Shown piece after piece: positions 44,701-45,423 of a stretch of 45,423 nucleotides of DNA. Where the stretch lies: contig JAAXPZ010000027.1 of assembly GCA_012329065.1 (NCBI GenBank), forward strand, positions 1-45,423, in the 5' to 3' direction. The notes under the pieces were generated by a model. That model was not told where the DNA came from, did no database searches, and was given only the letters and a program-made list of their open reading frames with translations. The stretch's first letter is position 1, and every line of letters starts with the position of its first letter. The stretch comes from Sulfurovum sp. (GTDB lineage Bacteria; Campylobacterota; Campylobacteria; Campylobacterales; Sulfurovaceae). The translations under genes and the position numbers were made by a program.

Positions 44701-45423
44701 AGGCATATATGTAGGAAACGCATTGGTTAATATAGATGAAAATGACCCTGACTTTCCAACAGGGGCATTCCGAACAGAAGGGGGAGATCCAACCACTGTA
44801 ACAGTAGTGGCAGACACAAATACCTTTGAGGAAAACAATGGATTTAATATTCCAGGAACACTAACAGGGCATATTTATAATGACATCAATGGAAACGGTA
44901 CACAAGATGCAGGTGAACTGAATTTAGAAAATGTGACGGTAACTGTAACTGACTCAAATGGTGTGGACCATGTAGCATTGACAGGTGCAGATGGTAATTA
45001 TACGGTATCAAATCTTGGTGCAGGAAATGCAAGTGTAAACATCGATGAGAGTACTGTACTTGGCGGTACAGCTATACAAACAGAAGGAAGCAATCCGACA
45101 AATGTAACAATTGTTTCTGGTAATAATGTGGAAGAGAATAATGGATTCTTCGTACCAGCAACACTTAACGGTCACCTCTATAATGACTTAAATGGAAATG
45201 GTACACAAGATGTAGGTGAGCCAGATTTAGCTAATGTGGATGTGGTTGTTACTGATGCAAATGGTACAACACAAACTGTTACTACTGATGCAAATGGTGA
45301 CTACACAGCCACAGGATTAAGTGCAGGAGATGCTACAGCAGATATTGATGAAGCAACACTTCCAGCAGGTTCAGTACAAACAGAAGGTACAGACCCAACC
45401 ACAGTCACGATTGCTCCAGGTGC
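41774..45423 (+). CDS. Large exported repeat protein, putative adhesin (3' end outside window)
   Basis: An open frame of at least 1216 codons from ATG 41774 (AAGGAT seven bases upstream) runs to the window edge. A signal peptide (KQWIKVFTLLLLSTLFGTTA, cleavage after LQA near 27) marks it as exported. Residues 28-265 form an unassigned domain. About 270-445 is a GEVED domain, with SYGDAFHAV, DDEDGV, WIDLNGDGDFDDAGE and GEVEDY (436-441). Two SdrD_B/CnaB-like repeats follow (450-655). A segment without repeats (about 655-925, with VLYAFDK, NLYAAVID, TMYASANN and RLFVSSGT) looks like a beta-propeller. Three more repeats run to the edge. Repeats carry EF-hand-like DLNGNGTQDAGE loops, a likely calcium site. 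No anchoring or secretion domain is visible yet. Confidence 0.88.
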   Translation, partial: MKHIKQWIKVFTLLLLSTLFGTTALQAVDIPLDNTIAKINGDGNLATCSTGDTYRLGTTATYNGQALDILLTITATDNEYPLINQGAGDCIGVDSGILETRLRDRSGVAGSGSDADTIAFMDLQVSIVQQGMTTPLEVDRIVFSGFDLDTNGVADTAAVNYTGTDDIYMIAPSRGYIQAGVSNVAYSEGNFGAGYNVKLRGQNTGNCNDSATNPDAACRGGGIVVEGTNGPNKVTLANIRVINDNAYGNYTTDAAAHRLIQLSFKEVDFENILQSSIDHGDIPASYGDAFHAVSVYTVLGYGYPADNENAQNSLNADADDNPDVGNINFDDEDGVLIGSQPTVGSELNMTVGFSYDLNVTSIGNGFLSVWIDLNGDGDFDDAGEQILTDHVLSSVVAINTIVPVTIPVDNYVGQSYARFRFSENAGVASSGNGGNGEVEDYTVFFNPAGNITGHIYNDLNGNGTQDAGEPDLANVDVVITAANNEVQTITTDVNGDYIATGVAVGDSSVDIDETTLPVGASQTEGTDPTTVSVNANTDNFEENNGFNIPGGTLTGHLYNDLNNNGTQDGADTNMANVDVNVTDSGGNTQIVSTDANGDYVAYGLLGGDVTVTIDVLDPDFPIGATQTEGTNPTIVNIVFGATNTEENNGFYQVPPPAGQGEVCYGLSDGSDELVLYDADSATDTIIGSNNAPNNDIETMAFNVDRSVLYAFDKVDNGDVQLGTVSQTDGSFTFIAGGVDVDQDGQASGSDGNKRIRDIDAMGFDPVTGNLYAAVIDERVGNGNELLIQVNPTTGKLVYDAFGAGVDYVEIDTNGAGVPNDIDDLAIDADGTMYASANNSGGNDRLVIINKTTGAVTDLGNFHDSSNNAVEDLEGMTFTHDGRLFVSSGTTNIMWEVDKANGLSTQFGTFTNGSDYEGIACTYKKGDISGHLYNDLNRNGTQDAGEPDLANVDIVITDTFGTPTTVQTDANGNYLAQGIYVGNALVNIDENDPDFPTGAFRTEGGDPTTVTVVADTNTFEENNGFNIPGTLTGHIYNDINGNGTQDAGELNLENVTVTVTDSNGVDHVALTGADGNYTVSNLGAGNASVNIDESTVLGGTAIQTEGSNPTNVTIVSGNNVEENNGFFVPATLNGHLYNDLNGNGTQDVGEPDLANVDVVVTDANGTTQTVTTDANGDYTATGLSAGDATADIDEATLPAGSVQTEGTDPTTVTIAPG
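43121..45423 (+). repeat. Five visible ~300-bp SdrD_B/CnaB-type coding repeats
   Basis: Repeats begin at 43121, 43427, 44549, 44858 and 45161; the last is cut by the window edge. Full units are about 300-310 bp (100-103 residues). Each starts with GH(I/L)YNDLN-x-NGTQD, has a D-x-NG-(D/N)Y motif in the middle and ends with QTEG-x-(D/N)PT and EENNGF. DNA identity between units is high enough for recombination to add or remove copies. A non-repeat segment (about 43740-44548) separates the second and third units. Confidence 0.9.

Overview
The window looks like the chromosome of a Campylobacterota (Epsilonproteobacteria) bacterium, probably a non-flagellated, Sulfurovum-like member. The DNA is AT-rich. 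The gene content is Gram-negative: LPS export factors, lipoproteins, a D-lactate dehydrogenase of the Dld type and an anaerobic HemN. The order rplY-pth-LptG-like permease-lysA-pheA-hisC-...-dxs and ferredoxin-ndk-DUF177-rpmF-plsX-fabH follows, from memory, the Campylobacter jejuni Cj0311-Cj0333 neighbourhood, but the flagellar genes (fliF, fliG, fliH) expected between hisC and dxs are absent. Genus assignment is inference.

Layout. Positions 1-1430 are an accessory patch: a winged-helix gene remnant, a RelE toxin with a Phd/YefM-type antitoxin, and about 490 bp of apparently non-coding DNA. Positions 1430-5163 hold a lipoprotein with an HELMH zinc-protease motif, a small membrane protein overlapping a DUF4177-like protein, and a divergent ArsRS-like two-component system. 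Positions 5252-11532 carry dld, hemN, argF, xth and dinB. From 11692 a compact operon runs clpS-clpA-aat-tal-pilT; its first three genes form a bacterial N-degron pathway. From 17148 comes rplY-pth-LptG-like, then lysA-pheA-hisC-small ORF-dxs-metK, a ferredoxin, and ndk-DUF177-rpmF-plsX-fabH. dnaX converges on fabH. The block 31462-39604 holds a YpfJ-type zinc peptidase, leuS, lptE, folC and mfd. folC carries two in-frame copies of a GC-rich palindromic repeat.

The right end is the most striking part. A membrane histidine kinase of the HisKA_2 type and a response regulator (39659-41543) are followed by a strong match to a cyclic-di-GMP-I (GEMM-I) riboswitch at about 41655-41750. The riboswitch lies in the 5' leader of a very large exported protein that runs off the window. 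That protein has a signal peptide, a GEVED domain, five visible copies of an approximately 100-residue SdrD_B/CnaB-like calcium-binding-type repeat, and a propeller-like insert. The arrangement suggests second-messenger control of a surface adhesin, an attachment switch in an organism that seems to lack flagella.

Most of the rest is housekeeping. Two long promoters (rplY and ndk) share an unusual GC-rich discriminator (CCCGCCCTA) after the -10 box. Start codons were re-chosen for xth, metK, ndk, dnaX, leuS and the second response regulator from ribosome-binding sites and family N-termini.
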